Positions 44,131 through 53,332 of a stretch of 64,000 nucleotides of DNA are shown piece after piece. Source of the stretch: an uncultured Erythrobacter sp. (GTDB taxonomy: Bacteria; Pseudomonadota; Alphaproteobacteria; Sphingomonadales; Sphingomonadaceae); assembly GCF_947492365.1 (NCBI RefSeq), contig NZ_CANLMB010000001.1, positions 1,540,874 to 1,604,873 on the forward strand. The letters are read 5' to 3'. The notes beneath the pieces were generated by a model. It did not search any database. It saw nothing but the letters and a program-made list of their open reading frames with translations, and was not told the origin of the DNA. The first letter of the stretch is position 1. The number at the start of each line of letters is the position of its first letter. The position numbers and the translations under genes are program-made.

Positions 44131-46592
44131 CGCCATGCTCCCAACAGTGTAAACGCAGCCCAGACGCGCGGATCGGAATAGACGTTGTCGCTCCTGATTA
44201 GCGTCAATTGCGCGTTGCGCATCGCCTCAGCTCTGCCCTGACCTTCGGCGTAGAAGCGGTAGAAATGGGTCATCAGCTCGAGCGTTCCGGCATCATCCAC
44301 CTCCCACAAGGAAGCGACCGCGCTCTCTGCCCCGGCCTGCACAGCCGATCCGGCAAGGCCCATCGACGCCTGATCGTCCCCAAGTGCGGTTTCGCAAGCG
44401 CTCAGGATTATGAGCGAAATCAGCCCCCCGCGCAGCTGATTGGCCCCGAGCAGGTCGCGCAATTCGCTCAGCAGGATCGCCTCGCCATCCGCGACGATGA
44501 AGGATCTGTCGGAGCGGCCATTGAAGGAGGCGTGGGTGGCGAGATGAAGGATGTCGACCGGCTGGCTGCCAAGCGCCTCGCGCAGGTCGCTGGCGGTAAA
44601 ATTCTCAAGATGCGCGCCGCTCTGCTCATCCGCATTGCCTAGCCCGGCGGCGATATCACCCTCGCGCTTGGTTCCCCGTAGCTCGGCGAAATTGCCGCGG
44701 GTCAGCTCGACACTTTTGGACAAAGAAGCGGCAAGAACCTGAGGCCGGTCGCGTTCGGAATCGCCCGGCTGAGTATAGGCAAGCGAGGGTGACACCGAGA
44801 TGTCCGCCCTCTCGATCAGCAGCTCGCCAGCCTCATTCTGCAGCGCCGCAAAAGGTAGCCGGCGCAATATGCCGTCGGGTATGATGATAAGCGAGCTGTC
44901 GTCGCCGAGCAGATGATCAATCGGCTCAATCAGCAAACGGTGCAGCTCCTTCGAACCATCGATCCAGTCGTCATCCAGACCATAGCCGAGCGAGTAGGTG
45001 GTATCGCGAACCAGCTGCTCGATCCGGTCGCGGCTTGCCCCGTCTGCCGAGGTGACGCGGCGGTATTCGACTTCGCTGCCGGGCCGCTTGGCCGCATATA
45101 TCAGCTCTAGCCGATCATCGAGCAGGATCGGGTACAGAAGGATTTCCCCGTCCTGCAATTGCGACAGGCTCACCGGATCTCGAGGTGGCACGCAGTCGGC
45201 GCCGAATGCGGACTGGATTTCCGCCTGCCTGAAGGATTCCACGATTTGCTGGGCGATGACGATCGAACCGGAGTTCTGTTCCGAAGCGGCATTTTCCAGC
45301 TGAACATCAACTGCCGCAGTAAAAACAGGCCGCATCCGCAGCTGGAACATCGTTTCCTGAGTCACGGTGTCATAACGAGGCAGGAGCGGGCGGATTTCCT
45401 CCAGCACCCGATAGGCCTGCATAACATGATTGCCGCGGTTCACGGGGTCAGCTTCGGCAAGCAACAGGTGCCAGTCGGCGATCCTTAGCGGCTGCGCAGC
45501 CTGGCTTTCGAGCAGGATTGCCTGGCGGAAATAGCTGGCGGCGCCTTCCAGCTCGCCTCCGCCCAGCAGCAAACGTCCCATCAAAGCCATCCGCCAGGCT
45601 TCTCTTGAGGCAGAGCCATCCGAGCTTGCTGCAAGCAGGTTCACGGCGCCCAACATGCGCGGGTCATCGAAGATTCCCGCATCCAACGCGGATTCGGTTA
45701 GGCGCGCCAGCATTTCGAAACGGGCATCGGCAGAAGTGATGCTCGCGGCGCTCTGCACTCCGTCGAGTGCAGCATTCGCGGCTTCTCGCATGAGCTCGCC
45801 GCGTGCTTCGGGCAGGCGGCCTGCTTCTGTTAGAGTGACGCGCGCCAGTTGCAGCTTTGCGCGCGCAACCGGCAAAGGTTGTTCAAGGTCGGAAGTAGCT
45901 GCAATCGAGCACTCCAACGACTTGCTCGCCACTGCCCAGTTGGACTGGAAAGACAGGTCCGAAAGGAGAAGGTCGACACACGGGACCGGCGCAGAGCTGG
46001 AAGCAGCGGCATCGGCAGAGCGTGTCGAAACAAAGCGCTGGACCTCGGCGCTGCGCGAAGCCCGAGCGGAACGCGCATTTGGCCGCACTGGAAGCGCCGC
46101 CGAGACCAGCGCAAGCCGATAGGCGGCGTTTGCCTGCATCTCGCGGTCCTCTGCATCTTCTGCATGGATCAGCGCACCGATCAGAAAACTCTGCGCGCGC
46201 GTTGCGCTTCCTTCCTGCGCGATCCGCATGGCTTCGCCTGCTGCGCTGCAATAGGCGGAGAGCGACGCCCGGTCGATGCTCGAGCTTGTGGAGGGAAGCG
46301 AGCCAAGCTCTTCCAGCGCGCGGTCGCCTGCCGTGAGATCCGCCAACCCGACTGCGAGTATGGACTCGGCATTGGCTGCGGCGGCTGTGAGTGTTTCGGC
46401 GTCAGGGGCAGAACTCAGGCTACCAGCGGCAGAGGGCTGGCACAGTTCCAGAGGGTTCGCTTGCGCCTGAGTCGAAACCAGACCCGTCAGCATTGTCGAC
46501 GCTGCAAGAGTGTACCACCGTGCGCGCCGACCTGTGCGCGGGCGCGCTCCGGACATACCTCGAAGCCCGCAGGTTCTCGATTCCTTGCTCAT
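44127..46592 (-). CDS. CHAT-domain (caspase-like) protein of a TPS operon
   Basis: An 821-residue protein with a signal-like N-terminus (YTLAASTMLTGLVSTQAQA), an Ala/Leu-rich alpha-helical middle that looks like degenerate TPR repeats, and a C-terminal CHAT domain. The caspase-type dyad is H687 (ILHLATHASF) and C733 (IILSACETALG), followed by AVASLWEVDDAGT and the conserved end AFTLLGAWR. CHAT proteins are cysteine peptidases or peptidase-like switches. Being first in an operon with tpsA and tpsB (ATGA overlap) and apparently exported, it may process or regulate the secreted TpsA. The substrate is unknown. ATG at 46592 is used; M13 is an alternative. Confidence 0.88.
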   Translation of the reverse strand: MSKESRTCGLRGMSGARPRTGRRARWYTLAASTMLTGLVSTQAQANPLELCQPSAAGSLSSAPDAETLTAAAANAESILAVGLADLTAGDRALEELGSLPSTSSSIDRASLSAYCSAAGEAMRIAQEGSATRAQSFLIGALIHAEDAEDREMQANAAYRLALVSAALPVRPNARSARASRSAEVQRFVSTRSADAAASSSAPVPCVDLLLSDLSFQSNWAVASKSLECSIAATSDLEQPLPVARAKLQLARVTLTEAGRLPEARGELMREAANAALDGVQSAASITSADARFEMLARLTESALDAGIFDDPRMLGAVNLLAASSDGSASREAWRMALMGRLLLGGGELEGAASYFRQAILLESQAAQPLRIADWHLLLAEADPVNRGNHVMQAYRVLEEIRPLLPRYDTVTQETMFQLRMRPVFTAAVDVQLENAASEQNSGSIVIAQQIVESFRQAEIQSAFGADCVPPRDPVSLSQLQDGEILLYPILLDDRLELIYAAKRPGSEVEYRRVTSADGASRDRIEQLVRDTTYSLGYGLDDDWIDGSKELHRLLIEPIDHLLGDDSSLIIIPDGILRRLPFAALQNEAGELLIERADISVSPSLAYTQPGDSERDRPQVLAASLSKSVELTRGNFAELRGTKREGDIAAGLGNADEQSGAHLENFTASDLREALGSQPVDILHLATHASFNGRSDRSFIVADGEAILLSELRDLLGANQLRGGLISLIILSACETALGDDQASMGLAGSAVQAGAESAVASLWEVDDAGTLELMTHFYRFYAEGQGRAEAMRNAQLTLIRSDNVYSDPRVWAAFTLLGAWR

Positions 46593-46830
46593 GATTTACG
46601 TCTCCCCCCGAAGACGAAACGAGCTTTCTTCACGCCAGTGCTAGAACCGAAAAAGCGCTGGCAGCGCAATCGTTCCACATGGCAACCGGCGTGCAAGATG
46701 CCCCCCGTCGTGGACAATGGCTATAGCGATACCAATGTGAGGTCAATGACGCCGCTGAGATCGCGTCCGGCGATCAGGAAAGGGCGGAGTCGCGTTAGGA
46801 TCACAGAATTGAGCAGTAGTCTTGAAGATG

Positions 46831-46920
46831 TGGCGGAGAGGGAGGGATTCGAACCCTCGGAACCCGTAAGAGCTCAACAGTTTTCGAGACTGCCCCGTTC
46901 GACCACTCCGGCACCTCTCC
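46831..46920 (-). tRNA. tRNA-Ser (anticodon CGA)
   Basis: A 90-base class II tRNA on the minus strand. The acceptor stem GGAGAGG pairs with CCTCTCC, the anticodon loop reads CTCGAAA with anticodon CGA, there is a long variable arm, a GGTTCGAATCC T-loop, and an encoded CCA at 46833-46831. Its 3' end points to the CHAT-TPS operon. It decodes UCG. Confidence 0.95.
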
Positions 46921-47132
46921 GCATTCCTGTCTTTGCGGCCATTCTCGGTTTGGTAGCGCGAGATGGCGTCGCAGGCTTGGTCGGGCCAGCGACAGGAAGC
47001 GCGCCCGTTAGCGCAGCCTCCGCCGCTTGCCAAGGCCTCTTGCGCCGCCGCGGCCCACAAAATGCGGGCATATCTGGCTTTTGCGCAGGCCCCCGCGCTT
47101 GTTTTGCGCTTTCGAAGCTCCATATTCGGCCA

Positions 47133-47513
47133 ATGGAACGCGCTCACTTCTTCTCCAGCCAAGCGGGACGCACCATCAATGCTCCGCGCCAGACCCGCAG
47201 CCGTTTTGGCATTGGCGAGGTCGTCCGCCACCGTTTGTTCGATTTTCGCGGCGTGGTCTTCGATATCGACCCGGTCTTTGCCAATAGCGAGGAATGGTAC
47301 GAGGCGATCCCCGAAGACATCCGCCCTCCCCGCGATCAGCCGTTCTACCACCTTCTCGCCGAGAGCGAGGATGCGAGCTACGTCGCCTATGTCAGCCAGG
47401 GCAATCTGATCGCTGACGCCAAAGGCGGGCCGGTTGATCATCCGACGGTTCCGGAGCTGTTCGAGCAGTTTGCTGACGGGCGTTACCGGATGCGGCGATC
47501 GCTGACGCATTGA
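47133..47513 (+). CDS. hspQ: Heat shock protein HspQ (hemimethylated-DNA-binding YccV family)
   Basis: A 126-residue HspQ/YccV-domain protein. Core motifs are FGIGEVVRHRLFDFRGVVFDI, DQPFYHLLAE and YVAYVSQGNL. HspQ in enterobacteria is a specificity factor for Lon and affects DnaA stability. It is about 20 residues longer than E. coli HspQ at the N-terminus, so the start is uncertain; there is no strong ribosome site at 47133. The very long open frame upstream of this start in the same frame is not coding. Confidence 0.82.
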   Translation: MERAHFFSSQAGRTINAPRQTRSRFGIGEVVRHRLFDFRGVVFDIDPVFANSEEWYEAIPEDIRPPRDQPFYHLLAESEDASYVAYVSQGNLIADAKGGPVDHPTVPELFEQFADGRYRMRRSLTH

Positions 47514-47520
47514 TGTTTTG

Positions 47521-47660
47521 CGCAGCGCCTCCGCGCTGCGATTTCCTCGCATCAGCTCGGGCGCGCAGTCGCGCTTTGGCTCGCCTAAGGCTCACGCATT
47601 AGTTTGTTGCGCCCTCAAGCGCCGGGCGCGGGCCATTAGGCGCGACGCGCAGTCGCGCTT
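47521..47660. repeat. Hairpin and short direct repeats downstream of hspQ
   Basis: CGCAGCGC (47521-47528) and GCGCTGCG (47533-47540) form a perfect 8-bp hairpin seven bases after the hspQ stop, a probable terminator. CGCGCAGTCGCGCTT then occurs twice, at 47562-47576 and 47646-47660. The 184-base gap has no gene; the repeats look like a dispersed intergenic element. Confidence 0.6.
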
Positions 47661-47697
47661 GCGGTCCTTCGGAGTGTATTAGCATAGCAATTTGGAA

Positions 47698-48585
47698 TTA
47701 GCTTTTCAGCTTCCAGCCTGATCGCAGCACCAGATAGACCAGCACCGCAATTGCTGCGTTGAGCGCGGCGAGTCCCGCTGCGGCTGCGATGACTTGCGCA
47801 TCGGTGCCGATGTCGCTTTGGCCAAGGAAGCCATAGCGGAAGCCCGAGATCACATAAAAGAACGGGTTGGCGCGGCTAATCGCCTGGAATGCGGGGGCAA
47901 GGTTGTCGAGCACGTAGAATGTGCCGGACAGCAGCGAGAGCGGCGCGATGACGAAATTGGTGATCGCGGCGTTGTGATCGAACTTCTCCGACCAGATCGA
48001 GGTTGCAAGGCCGAGCAATGCGAGCAGAATAGCCCCCATCAATCCGAACCAGATCACCGCCCACAAATGCTCAACCGACAGCGAAACGCCCGGCCACAAA
48101 GCCATGGCGATTGCCACCGCCCCGCCCACGGCAATCGCGCGGGTGACAGCGGCGGCAATGATCCCGCCCATCAGCTCGCCCGGCGAAAGAGGAGGCATCA
48201 GCAGGTCAATGATCGTCCCCTGGATCTTGCCCGAGAGCAGCGAAAAGGACGAATTGGCAAAGGCGTTCTGCATCATCCCCATCACGATGAGGCCCGGTGC
48301 GACAAAGCTCGCAAACGGCACGCCCAGCACTTCGCGCCCGCCCCGCCCCAATGCGACGGTGAAGATCACCAGAAACAGCAAGGTTGTGACTGCAGGCGCC
48401 CAAACTGTCTGCGTCTGGACCTTGAGAAACCGGCGCACCTCCTTCATATAGAGCGCGAGCAGCCCGACGCGGTTCACTCCGGTAATGACCGGAACGCCGC
48501 GCGCGGGAAACTTGTGCGAAATACGGGTGCCTTCACCGCTCGATCCGTCTAGGGGAGCGGGATTAGCGGAAATCTCATCTGCCAT
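47698..48585 (-). CDS. ABC-2 type transporter permease
   Basis: A 295-residue ABC-2 membrane subunit with about six transmembrane helices. Typical pieces are FLKVQTQTVWAPAVTTLLFL, FLVIFTVALGRGGREVLGVPF, FVAPGLIVMGMMQNAFANSS and the C-terminal NPFFYVISGFRYGFLG. The start MADEIS at 48585 leaves a 45-residue cytoplasmic lead. No ATPase gene adjoins it in the window; the partner must be encoded elsewhere. Substrate unknown; polysaccharide, drug or lipid export are typical for the family. Confidence 0.88.
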   Translation of the reverse strand: MADEISANPAPLDGSSGEGTRISHKFPARGVPVITGVNRVGLLALYMKEVRRFLKVQTQTVWAPAVTTLLFLVIFTVALGRGGREVLGVPFASFVAPGLIVMGMMQNAFANSSFSLLSGKIQGTIIDLLMPPLSPGELMGGIIAAAVTRAIAVGGAVAIAMALWPGVSLSVEHLWAVIWFGLMGAILLALLGLATSIWSEKFDHNAAITNFVIAPLSLLSGTFYVLDNLAPAFQAISRANPFFYVISGFRYGFLGQSDIGTDAQVIAAAAGLAALNAAIAVLVYLVLRSGWKLKS

Positions 48586-48690
48586 GGTCGGTCGGTTACG
48601 GCCTCTGGCAACTTGTGACAAGCTACCTATGTAGGCACTTGAAGGATTGAGGTACGGCCCTCCTGAGGGTCGAACGGAGTTGAAAGACAT

Positions 48691-49383
48691 ATGAGCTGGA
48701 CTGACGAGCGCATCGCGACGCTCAAGAAGATGTGGGAAGGCGGATCGACCGCCAGCCAGATCGCTGAAGAACTGGGCGGTGTCAGCCGCAACGCCGTGAT
48801 CGGCAAGGCGCACCGCCTTGGCCTCAAATCACGGCCCTCTCCGGTGAAAGCCAACGAGAAGAAGAAAGCGGCGAAGAAAGCCGCTGCGACCAAGGCGACG
48901 ACAGCCAAGAAACCGGCGAGCAAGCCCGCAGCCAAACCTGCCGCGACGAAGGCAGCTCCGGCGACGGACACGGCTCCAACCCCCAAACCTGCGGCCGCGC
49001 CTGGTGGCAACAATTCGCAGCCTGTCCCCAATCCGACGCCTGACCTGCCCAAGATCGTCTCTGTCGGTCCGGGCGGCTTTCTGCGTCAGGGTCCGGGCGA
49101 CCAGCAGCCTCCGATCCCGCCTGCGCCGCCTCGCCGTCTGGTGCCGGCCAAGCCCAGCCCCGAGATCGCGGACAAGACCAGCCTGCTCGACCTGTCGGAC
49201 AAGGTGTGCCGCTGGCCGATGGGCCATCCGGGTGAGCCGGACTTCCATTTCTGCGGGACCGATGTGAACCCCGGCTTCCCCTATTGCGTCGAGCATTGCG
49301 GGCGGGCCTATCAGGCACAGTTGCCGCGCGGCGCACGCCGTCCCCCGCCGCCTTTGCCCTTTGGCGGGCCGCGGGTGCGCTAA
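48691..49383 (+). CDS. gcrA: Cell-cycle regulator GcrA
   Basis: A 230-residue GcrA. The N-terminal DNA-binding domain MSWTDERIATLKKMWEGGST, then VSRNAVIGKAHRLGLKSRPS, is diagnostic. A Lys/Ala-rich then Pro-rich linker (residues about 50-150) joins it to the C-terminal sigma-70-contacting domain, with KVCRWPMGHPGEPDFHFCG and YCVEHCGRAYQ. In Caulobacter, GcrA activates promoters at CcrM-methylated GANTC sites during S phase. Its presence confirms an alphaproteobacterium. It is monocistronic, ending at a strong terminator. Confidence 0.95.
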   Translation: MSWTDERIATLKKMWEGGSTASQIAEELGGVSRNAVIGKAHRLGLKSRPSPVKANEKKKAAKKAAATKATTAKKPASKPAAKPAATKAAPATDTAPTPKPAAAPGGNNSQPVPNPTPDLPKIVSVGPGGFLRQGPGDQQPPIPPAPPRRLVPAKPSPEIADKTSLLDLSDKVCRWPMGHPGEPDFHFCGTDVNPGFPYCVEHCGRAYQAQLPRGARRPPPPLPFGGPRVR

Positions 49384-49398
49384 GGCAACAACCAATTC

Positions 49399-49435
49399 AA
49401 GGCCCGGCCGCTTACCCAAGCAGTCGGGCCTTTTT
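49399..49435 (+). terminator. Rho-independent terminator of gcrA
   Basis: AAGGCCCG (49399-49406) pairs with CGGGCCTT (49425-49432), followed by a T run to 49435. It lies 15 bases after the gcrA stop and just before the next ribosome site. Confidence 0.85.
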
Positions 49436-49453
49436 CATTTCAGGGAGAGACAC

Positions 49454-49981
49454 ATGCCACTCACGCTCCACGAAGCCTTCGTCCCGTCGGCCAAGCAGAT
49501 CCTTGGCGGGATGCGGGGTCTCGTTGACAAAGCCGAAGTGCACTGCGCCGAGAACGGCATCGAAGCCAGCGAGCTTTACGAAGCCAAGCTGGCCGAGACG
49601 ATGTGGACGTTGCCGTGGCATGTGCGCGCATGCTGGGTGCATTCGGGCTTTGCCTTGGGTCTCTACAAGACCGGCGCGTTCTCGCCCGACTTTACCGAGC
49701 TGCCAGCCGATTGGGACGCGATGCGCGCGATGATCGATGATGCACTGGCCCAGCTGGACGCGATCACCGTCGATGAGCTGGAGGCGCTCGCGGACAAGAC
49801 CATCGGTTTCGAGCTGGGCGGTAAGCGCCTGATGGAGCTTACGGGTCAGAATTTCCTGCTTAGCTTCAACCAGCCGAACCTCTATTTCCACGCAACAACC
49901 TTTTACGACATTTTGCGAATGAAAGGTGTCGCGTTGGGCAAGCGCGACTATATGGGTGCACCCAGAATTATTGGCGCGTAA
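49454..49981 (+). CDS. DUF1993 protein (DinB-like four-helix fold)
   Basis: A 175-residue DUF1993 protein. The family resembles the DinB/YfiT metal-binding four-helix superfamily; here FHATTFYDILRMKGVALGKRD near the C-terminus and NFLLSFNQPNLYFHATT hold the conserved His. No activity is known. AGGGAGA precedes ATG at 49454. It ends 13 bases before the DUF481 gene on the same strand. Confidence 0.85.
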   Translation: MPLTLHEAFVPSAKQILGGMRGLVDKAEVHCAENGIEASELYEAKLAETMWTLPWHVRACWVHSGFALGLYKTGAFSPDFTELPADWDAMRAMIDDALAQLDAITVDELEALADKTIGFELGGKRLMELTGQNFLLSFNQPNLYFHATTFYDILRMKGVALGKRDYMGAPRIIGA

Positions 49982-49994
49982 TCGGGAGCTGATT

Positions 49995-50924
49995 TTGCCA
50001 CAACTCAAGACCTTCGCACTGACTGTCGCAGCTAGCGGCCTTGTTCTCATTCCAGCGGCGGCTCAGGCCGAACTGCCCGATCCGGTGCGCGACATGATCG
50101 TCGCTGCCATCGCGACCGGAGACGATGCCAAGGTCCGCACGGTTATCGATATTGCACGCACGACCAATCCCGATGATGCAGCCGAAATCGACGCGATGCT
50201 GGCGACTTACGAAACGCAGCTCGCCGCAAACCAGGCCGCCGAAGCAGCCGCCGAGCAAGAGGCGATCCGCAGCGCTGGCCTGTTCGACAATTGGAGCGGC
50301 TCGGGCGAGTTGGGCGCGTTCAACTCGACCGGCAATTCGAGCAATACCGGCATCACCGCAGGCCTTGCCCTGACCCGCGATGGGATCAATTGGCGGCACA
50401 AATTGCGCGCGCGGGTCGACTATCAGGAATCCAATGGCGTCGTGACCAGCGAGCAGTTCCTGGCCTCTTACGAGCCCAATTTGCGCCTGTCCGACCGTCT
50501 GTTCGCCTATGCACTGGCGCAGTATGAGCGCGACCGTTTTCAGGGCTTCTCCGCGCGCTACGCGGCCTCGGGCGGTCTGGGCTATGACGTGATCGTAGAG
50601 GATAATATGACCCTCTCGGTCAAGGCAGGCCCGGCCTACCGCCGCACCGAATTCCTCCTCGGTCAAAGCACCAGCAACATTGCCGGCCTCGCCAGCATGG
50701 ATTTCGACTGGCAGATCGCCAAGAACATAGCGCTGACCCAGGACGCCAGCGCCTTCATCCAGTCCGGCAGCAGCACCTACACCTCCGGCACCGGCATTCA
50801 GGCAGGCGTCGCGGACAACATCTCGGTGCGGCTCAGCTACACGATCGAGCACGACACCAACCCGCCGCTCGGCGCAGAAAACACCGATACGCTGAGCCGG
50901 ATTACGGTGGTTTATGATTTTTGA
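49995..50924 (+). CDS. DUF481 outer-membrane beta-barrel protein
   Basis: A 309-residue exported protein. A TTG start at 49995, with GGGAG six bases upstream, gives MPQLKTFALTVAASGLVLIP and a signal cleavage after AAAQA. A helical Ala/Glu-rich segment (residues about 30-90) is followed by the DUF481 barrel: GELGAFNSTGNSSNTGI, LRARVDYQESNGVVT and a final aromatic (ITVVYDF). DUF481 proteins are salt-induced or general porin-like barrels of unknown function. Converges with prfH, 17 bases away. Confidence 0.85.
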   Translation: MPQLKTFALTVAASGLVLIPAAAQAELPDPVRDMIVAAIATGDDAKVRTVIDIARTTNPDDAAEIDAMLATYETQLAANQAAEAAAEQEAIRSAGLFDNWSGSGELGAFNSTGNSSNTGITAGLALTRDGINWRHKLRARVDYQESNGVVTSEQFLASYEPNLRLSDRLFAYALAQYERDRFQGFSARYAASGGLGYDVIVEDNMTLSVKAGPAYRRTEFLLGQSTSNIAGLASMDFDWQIAKNIALTQDASAFIQSGSSTYTSGTGIQAGVADNISVRLSYTIEHDTNPPLGAENTDTLSRITVVYDF

Positions 50925-50941
50925 TTGTTGGGGGGGCGCCC

Positions 50942-51562
50942 TTAGCGCTTCAGCCTGAATTTGACCCCCTCGTAGCATCGCACCTCGTTGCCGCGCTCAA
51001 GCTTCCGATTGCGCTGCCACATGCTGCCCTTGGCCTGCGCCTTGGCCTCCTCTCGCATCTCTTCGAACAAGAGTGAAAGACGAAGCCGCGCGATCTTCTT
51101 GTTGGCAAATTGCGACCTTTGATCCTGAGAGACGGTTGTGAGCCCGCTCGGGACATGGGTCGCACGAACTGCGCTGTCGGTCTTGTTGACATGCTGCCCG
51201 CCCGGCCCCGAGGCGCGGATTGCCTGATATTTGATGTCGGCATCCTTCAGTTCATGCGCTTGGTTCGTCGCGGAGACCGAGCGCACGCCGACATACCAGT
51301 TTTTGCGCTTGTGCCTTGGGCGGAACGGGCTGGTTCCGATCCACCTTATGCTGCCCACGCGCGCCGCCGCGAACGCATCGGCGCCATTGCCCGACACGCT
51401 CATCAGCAGCGAACCCGCTGTGCTGGAATCCCGCTCGATCAGATCACATTTGACCGCTTCGCGTGCAGCCTCCTTGACGAATTGTTCGGCGAGGCGGGCA
51501 ATCACCCACTCGCATTCTTTCGGCCCGGACCCCGATGACAGGTGCAAAACGATATCGGTCAT
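50942..51562 (-). CDS. prfH: PrfH, release-factor homologue paired with RtcB
   Basis: A 206-residue class I release-factor-like protein. The peptidyl-tRNA hydrolysis motif GGQ is at residues 121-123 ([20 protein letters not shown]). It lacks the stop-codon recognition domains of RF1/RF2, so it is the PrfH type rather than ArfB. Its start overlaps the rtcB stop (ATGA). PrfH with RtcB is a known pair that senses ribosomes damaged by 16S rRNA cleavage in the decoding centre and releases the nascent chain so that RtcB can reseal the rRNA. The C-terminus is basic (GVKFRLKR). Confidence 0.9.
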   Translation of the reverse strand: MTDIVLHLSSGSGPKECEWVIARLAEQFVKEAAREAVKCDLIERDSSTAGSLLMSVSGNGADAFAAARVGSIRWIGTSPFRPRHKRKNWYVGVRSVSATNQAHELKDADIKYQAIRASGPGGQHVNKTDSAVRATHVPSGLTTVSQDQRSQFANKKIARLRLSLLFEEMREEAKAQAKGSMWQRNRKLERGNEVRCYEGVKFRLKR

Positions 51563-52743
51563 GCGCGCCTCATCTTGTAGCTGATCAATGGACGCAGAAC
51601 GGCGACAACCTTGACAAGTCCGGCATCCACCAGATCGCCGATAACGCCTTCGATGTTCTTATAGGCTTGCGGAGCCTCCTCGAAGATCAGGCTCTTGTCT
51701 TCGCAAATCACCCTTCCGCCAAGCTCGGTCCGCTCCAGCTCGCTCTGGCTGTAGCGCTTGGACAGTTTGGCTTTGGCATCGCTGCGCGCCCATTTGCGTC
51801 CGGCACCATGCGCCAGCGAGTGCAAAGCATGGTCCAGCTTCTGCTCGTCACTGGTCGGCGCGACCAGATAGCTCATCGTTCCGCGGGATCCCGGGATGAT
51901 GACGAGGCCTTTGTCAGCCGGTGCAGCTCCCTTGCGGTGTAGCCAACCATCTTTGTGCGGCGTTAGAGTGTTGTGGAAGATGTCGAGCTTGCGCGTGCCG
52001 CTGGCGCTCAGCCGGTCGAGGAAGCGCTCAGCGATGATCTCGCGGTTGAGCTCAGCCCAACGCATCGCTTGATCGTGACGCTTGCGATAGGCGGCGAAAT
52101 CGGAGCCGCCGACTTCGAGCCCGCCTGTCCCGAATTGCCGTAGATGGCCTTCAAGCACCGCCTGCCCGAGCCCGCGCGACCCGCTGTGGACGAGCAGCAA
52201 GACACCAGCAGGGTCGAAGCCCGCACTGTCGAAAGTCTGCTCGCAATGCACTTCGTCCACGGCAAGGAATTCTGCGAAGTGATTGCCGCCGCCAATCGTA
52301 CCAAGCGCATCGGCGGTCAGCTCGGCAGGCAGGCCCGATTCAGTGAGCCGCGCTGGCTGATCGCCCGACCACGGCCCATCCAGATCGGTCAGCCGCTTGA
52401 CCGCGCGGTCAAGCTTGAATCTGCGCGCGCGAATATCGGTCTGCCACAGCGACATGCCGCAGCCGATATCGTTGCCCACCAGATGCGGATAGGCATGCGT
52501 GGTCGACCAAAAAGCCGCGCCAATCGGGATGCCGCGACCGGCATGCAAATCGGGCAGGCCGACGGCTTCCTCGATGCCTTTCAGCTGCGCGGTCTGGTGG
52601 AGTTGATCAATCGCAGACTGTTCGATCCAACTTTCACTGGATGCGATGATGCGGGTTTTTGCAGATTTTTCAGAAGTTCTGGCGGTCTGCTGACCACCAG
52701 AAGAAGTCAGGCGAGCGTGCTCACCTTTGTAGGAATTGCCCAT
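51559..52743 (-). CDS. rtcB: RtcB-family RNA ligase (RtcB2 type, with PrfH)
   Basis: A 394-residue GTP-dependent RNA ligase joining 2',3'-cyclic phosphate or 3'-phosphate ends to 5'-OH ends. Metal and GMP sites are clear: [49 protein letters not shown] and the guanylylated H312 in [28 protein letters not shown] ends the fold. It is translationally coupled to prfH, which marks it as the ribosome-repair RtcB2 rather than a stand-alone tRNA ligase. No archease or RtcA is present. The ribosome site AGGAAC is nine bases before the ATG. Confidence 0.93.
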   Translation of the reverse strand: MGNSYKGEHARLTSSGGQQTARTSEKSAKTRIIASSESWIEQSAIDQLHQTAQLKGIEEAVGLPDLHAGRGIPIGAAFWSTTHAYPHLVGNDIGCGMSLWQTDIRARRFKLDRAVKRLTDLDGPWSGDQPARLTESGLPAELTADALGTIGGGNHFAEFLAVDEVHCEQTFDSAGFDPAGVLLLVHSGSRGLGQAVLEGHLRQFGTGGLEVGGSDFAAYRKRHDQAMRWAELNREIIAERFLDRLSASGTRKLDIFHNTLTPHKDGWLHRKGAAPADKGLVIIPGSRGTMSYLVAPTSDEQKLDHALHSLAHGAGRKWARSDAKAKLSKRYSQSELERTELGGRVICEDKSLIFEEAPQAYKNIEGVIGDLVDAGLVKVVAVLRPLISYKMRRA

Positions 52744-52987
52744 GACAATTGTTCCTGCATATCAAAGAATTCTGGGTTGGTTTCATGTGATGTCAGAGCA
52801 TTTTGCATGATACATTCCCTTCTTTTCTATCGAACAATTGAACCGGAGGAGCGCCACTAGACTTGGCTCCGGAGAAAATCAAGTTTGCGGAGCGATTCGG
52901 ATATCACTGCGCCGCGCGCGCCCGCTACCCGCCGCGCAATTCCCTTTTTGAAAACCGGTGCGATTCTAAATTTCGAACGATCCCGAC

Positions 52988-53230
52988 TTAACGAGCGGTT
53001 CGCTGCTTCTCGGGCTGAACACGGCGTCTGCGTGCCTCGGCCAGCGCGTCGGGGAGGCTGGTGTAGCGATATGCGCCCACCTTATAGTTCGCGACCAGCG
53101 TGAGAATGATGCCCATCTCGCGAAGCTCTGCCATGTCTTGTGCCAGCGCTTCGCATTGAGCAGCATCGACGCTGCCCTCTTCGCTCAGCATGTGGGGGTG
53201 GCAGCGCGGTAGAAATTTGTCCGGGGTCAT
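52988..53230 (-). CDS. Small hypothetical protein (80 aa)
   Basis: An 80-residue frame with AAAGGAAA about ten bases before ATG at 53230, a normal ribosome site. It is polar and helical (QCEALAQDMAELREMGIILT) with a basic C-terminus (EARRRRVQPEKQRTAR) and no known domain. It lies between rtcB and a SET gene on the same strand. The 244-base gap to rtcB (52744-52987) has no other gene. Probably real but unassigned. Confidence 0.55.
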   Translation of the reverse strand: MTPDKFLPRCHPHMLSEEGSVDAAQCEALAQDMAELREMGIILTLVANYKVGAYRYTSLPDALAEARRRRVQPEKQRTAR

Positions 53231-53332
53231 GAAGAAGTTTCCTTTCGAGGGTGGACTGCACGGCCACCGGGATCCGCAAGGCGCGGGTCTGTGGTACAGT
53301 CTGGATCGGGGTGAAATGGGCCTGACGCGGCC

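Noticed and set aside
45849..47132. The 428-codon extension upstream of hspQ in the same frame
   Set aside because: It runs through the antisense of the CHAT gene and the tRNA; only the C-terminal 126 residues match a known family.
47562..47660. CRISPR array
   Set aside because: Only two short repeats with an 84-base gap and no cas genes anywhere in the window.
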